A stretch of 64,000 nucleotides of DNA. It comes from Rhynochetos jubatus. Lineage: Eukaryota; Chordata; Aves; Eurypygiformes; Rhynochetidae. Location: assembly GCA_027574665.1 (NCBI GenBank), contig CM050648.1, positions 40,828,700-40,892,699 of the forward strand, written 5' to 3'. The position numbers were made by a program, and so were the translations under genes. The notes under the pieces are model-generated. The model made no database searches. It had not been told where the DNA came from and worked only from the letters and a program-made list of their open reading frames with translations. Shown here one piece after another: positions 63,681 through 64,000 of this stretch (position 1 is the first letter of the stretch; the number at the start of each line of letters is the position of its first letter).

Positions 63681-63703
63681 AATAATTATTATTGTTATTA
63701 TTG
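63681..63703 (+). repeat. (ATT)n microsatellite
   Basis: AATAATTATTATTGTTATTA then TTG, an imperfect trinucleotide repeat preceded by a short palindrome-like GTTCTC...GAGAAC (63661-63680). Confidence 0.65.
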
Positions 63704-64000
63704 AAACTTTCAATACCTAGAGGTAGTTGAAATTATTTTGAAAATAAAGTATTTTCCATATTTAAAAATAAACCCACAAAAATCTAAATAGTTAAAAATA
63801 TTAAATCAAGCAGGGCTGAAGTTTGAAACCTGGTATTTGGCATAGATAGACACTTCCTTAAGGAGTTGCAGCTTTACTTACTGTGCAGAGAAACAATTTA
63901 AAAATATCTCTGGGATGTTTTTTATCTCATCCTGGTAGAATTAGGAGAGCATAATGAAGCCCTTTCTTTTGCAAGCTTATGTCACAATGAAAATTACTTT

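Larger units (their letters stand above)
854..64000 (+). other. TOX: TOX intron 1 (partial; runs off the window end)
   Basis: No sequence encoding the next TOX segment (beginning Phe-Asp-Gly-Glu-Asn-Met) was found by reading the rest of the window, so everything after the donor is treated as intron 1. Vertebrate TOX has very long introns, so a first intron above 60 kb is plausible. ORFs inside it are short, lack family resemblance and are mutually overlapping, as expected of AT-rich non-coding DNA. Confidence 0.8.
57200..64000 (+). other. Intronic DNA without recognised gene, to window end
   Basis: AT-rich intron; 58700-59190 is especially AT-rich with TAAT and TGTTTATTGAT (forkhead-like) words. 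A TA/CA microsatellite lies at 60981-61006 and an ATT microsatellite at 63681-63703. GC-richer stretches at about 61360-61580, 61680-61830 and 62380-62620 have open frames up to 78 codons with no recognised similarity. Confidence 0.55.

Noticed and set aside
854-64000. tRNA, rRNA, snoRNA or microRNA genes
   Set aside because: No tRNA B-box/T-loop with cloverleaf pairing, no C/D or H/ACA signature and no hairpin long enough for a microRNA precursor was recognised. A covariance-model scan would be decisive.
1-64000. Prokaryotic features (operons, CRISPR, IS elements, phage)
   Set aside because: The sequence is a vertebrate gene with introns, CR1 retrotransposons and microsatellites; no bacterial gene structure is present.

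Overview
This window is vertebrate nuclear DNA, most likely from a bird. It holds the 5' end of the TOX gene (HMG-box transcription factor of the TOX family): a long 5' leader, the first coding exon (752-853, 34 codons, + strand) and more than 63 kb of what should be intron 1. The peptide read from 752 matches the known N-terminus of TOX almost residue for residue and ends at a splice donor (GT at 854-855). I found no exon 2 in the remaining sequence, so the gene continues beyond position 64000. The bird assignment rests on two CR1 LINE 3' ends, one with the doubled 8-bp terminal unit and a sequence typical of bird CR1, on the low density of interspersed repeats, and on the small divergence of the TOX N-terminus from mammalian TOX. 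A crocodilian or turtle is less likely but not excluded.

Layout. 1-751: GC-rich to pyrimidine-rich promoter/5' leader with simple repeats, a compact G-quadruplex motif (291-305), a 72-nt pure pyrimidine run (482-553), a TG/CA hairpin (642-691) and four short upstream ORFs. 752-853: TOX coding exon 1. 854-2300: CpG-rich start of intron 1 with GC boxes, G-rich clusters and a second CpG-dense patch at about 1840-2280 that could be an alternative promoter. 2300-64000: AT-rich intronic DNA with no recognisable exon, tRNA or structural RNA. It carries one clear CR1 (28524-28830, - strand), one short CR1 3' end (6532-6592, + strand) and an eroded CR1 (about 36030-36300, + strand) next to a purine-rich stretch that may be older repeat. 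It also has homopolymer runs (C25, A21, A22, T15, a broken G-run), a few microsatellites and several perfect short inverted repeats.

There is only one gene here, so there is no operon or gene system to describe. The long ORFs in the window are chance or repeat-derived. I did not find a new biological system. The observations most worth checking are the leader architecture (uORFs, G4 and hairpin), the weak +5C splice donor of exon 1, a cluster of perfect hairpins that looks like template-switch mutation, and candidate conserved enhancer-like stretches, chiefly about 55320-57100.
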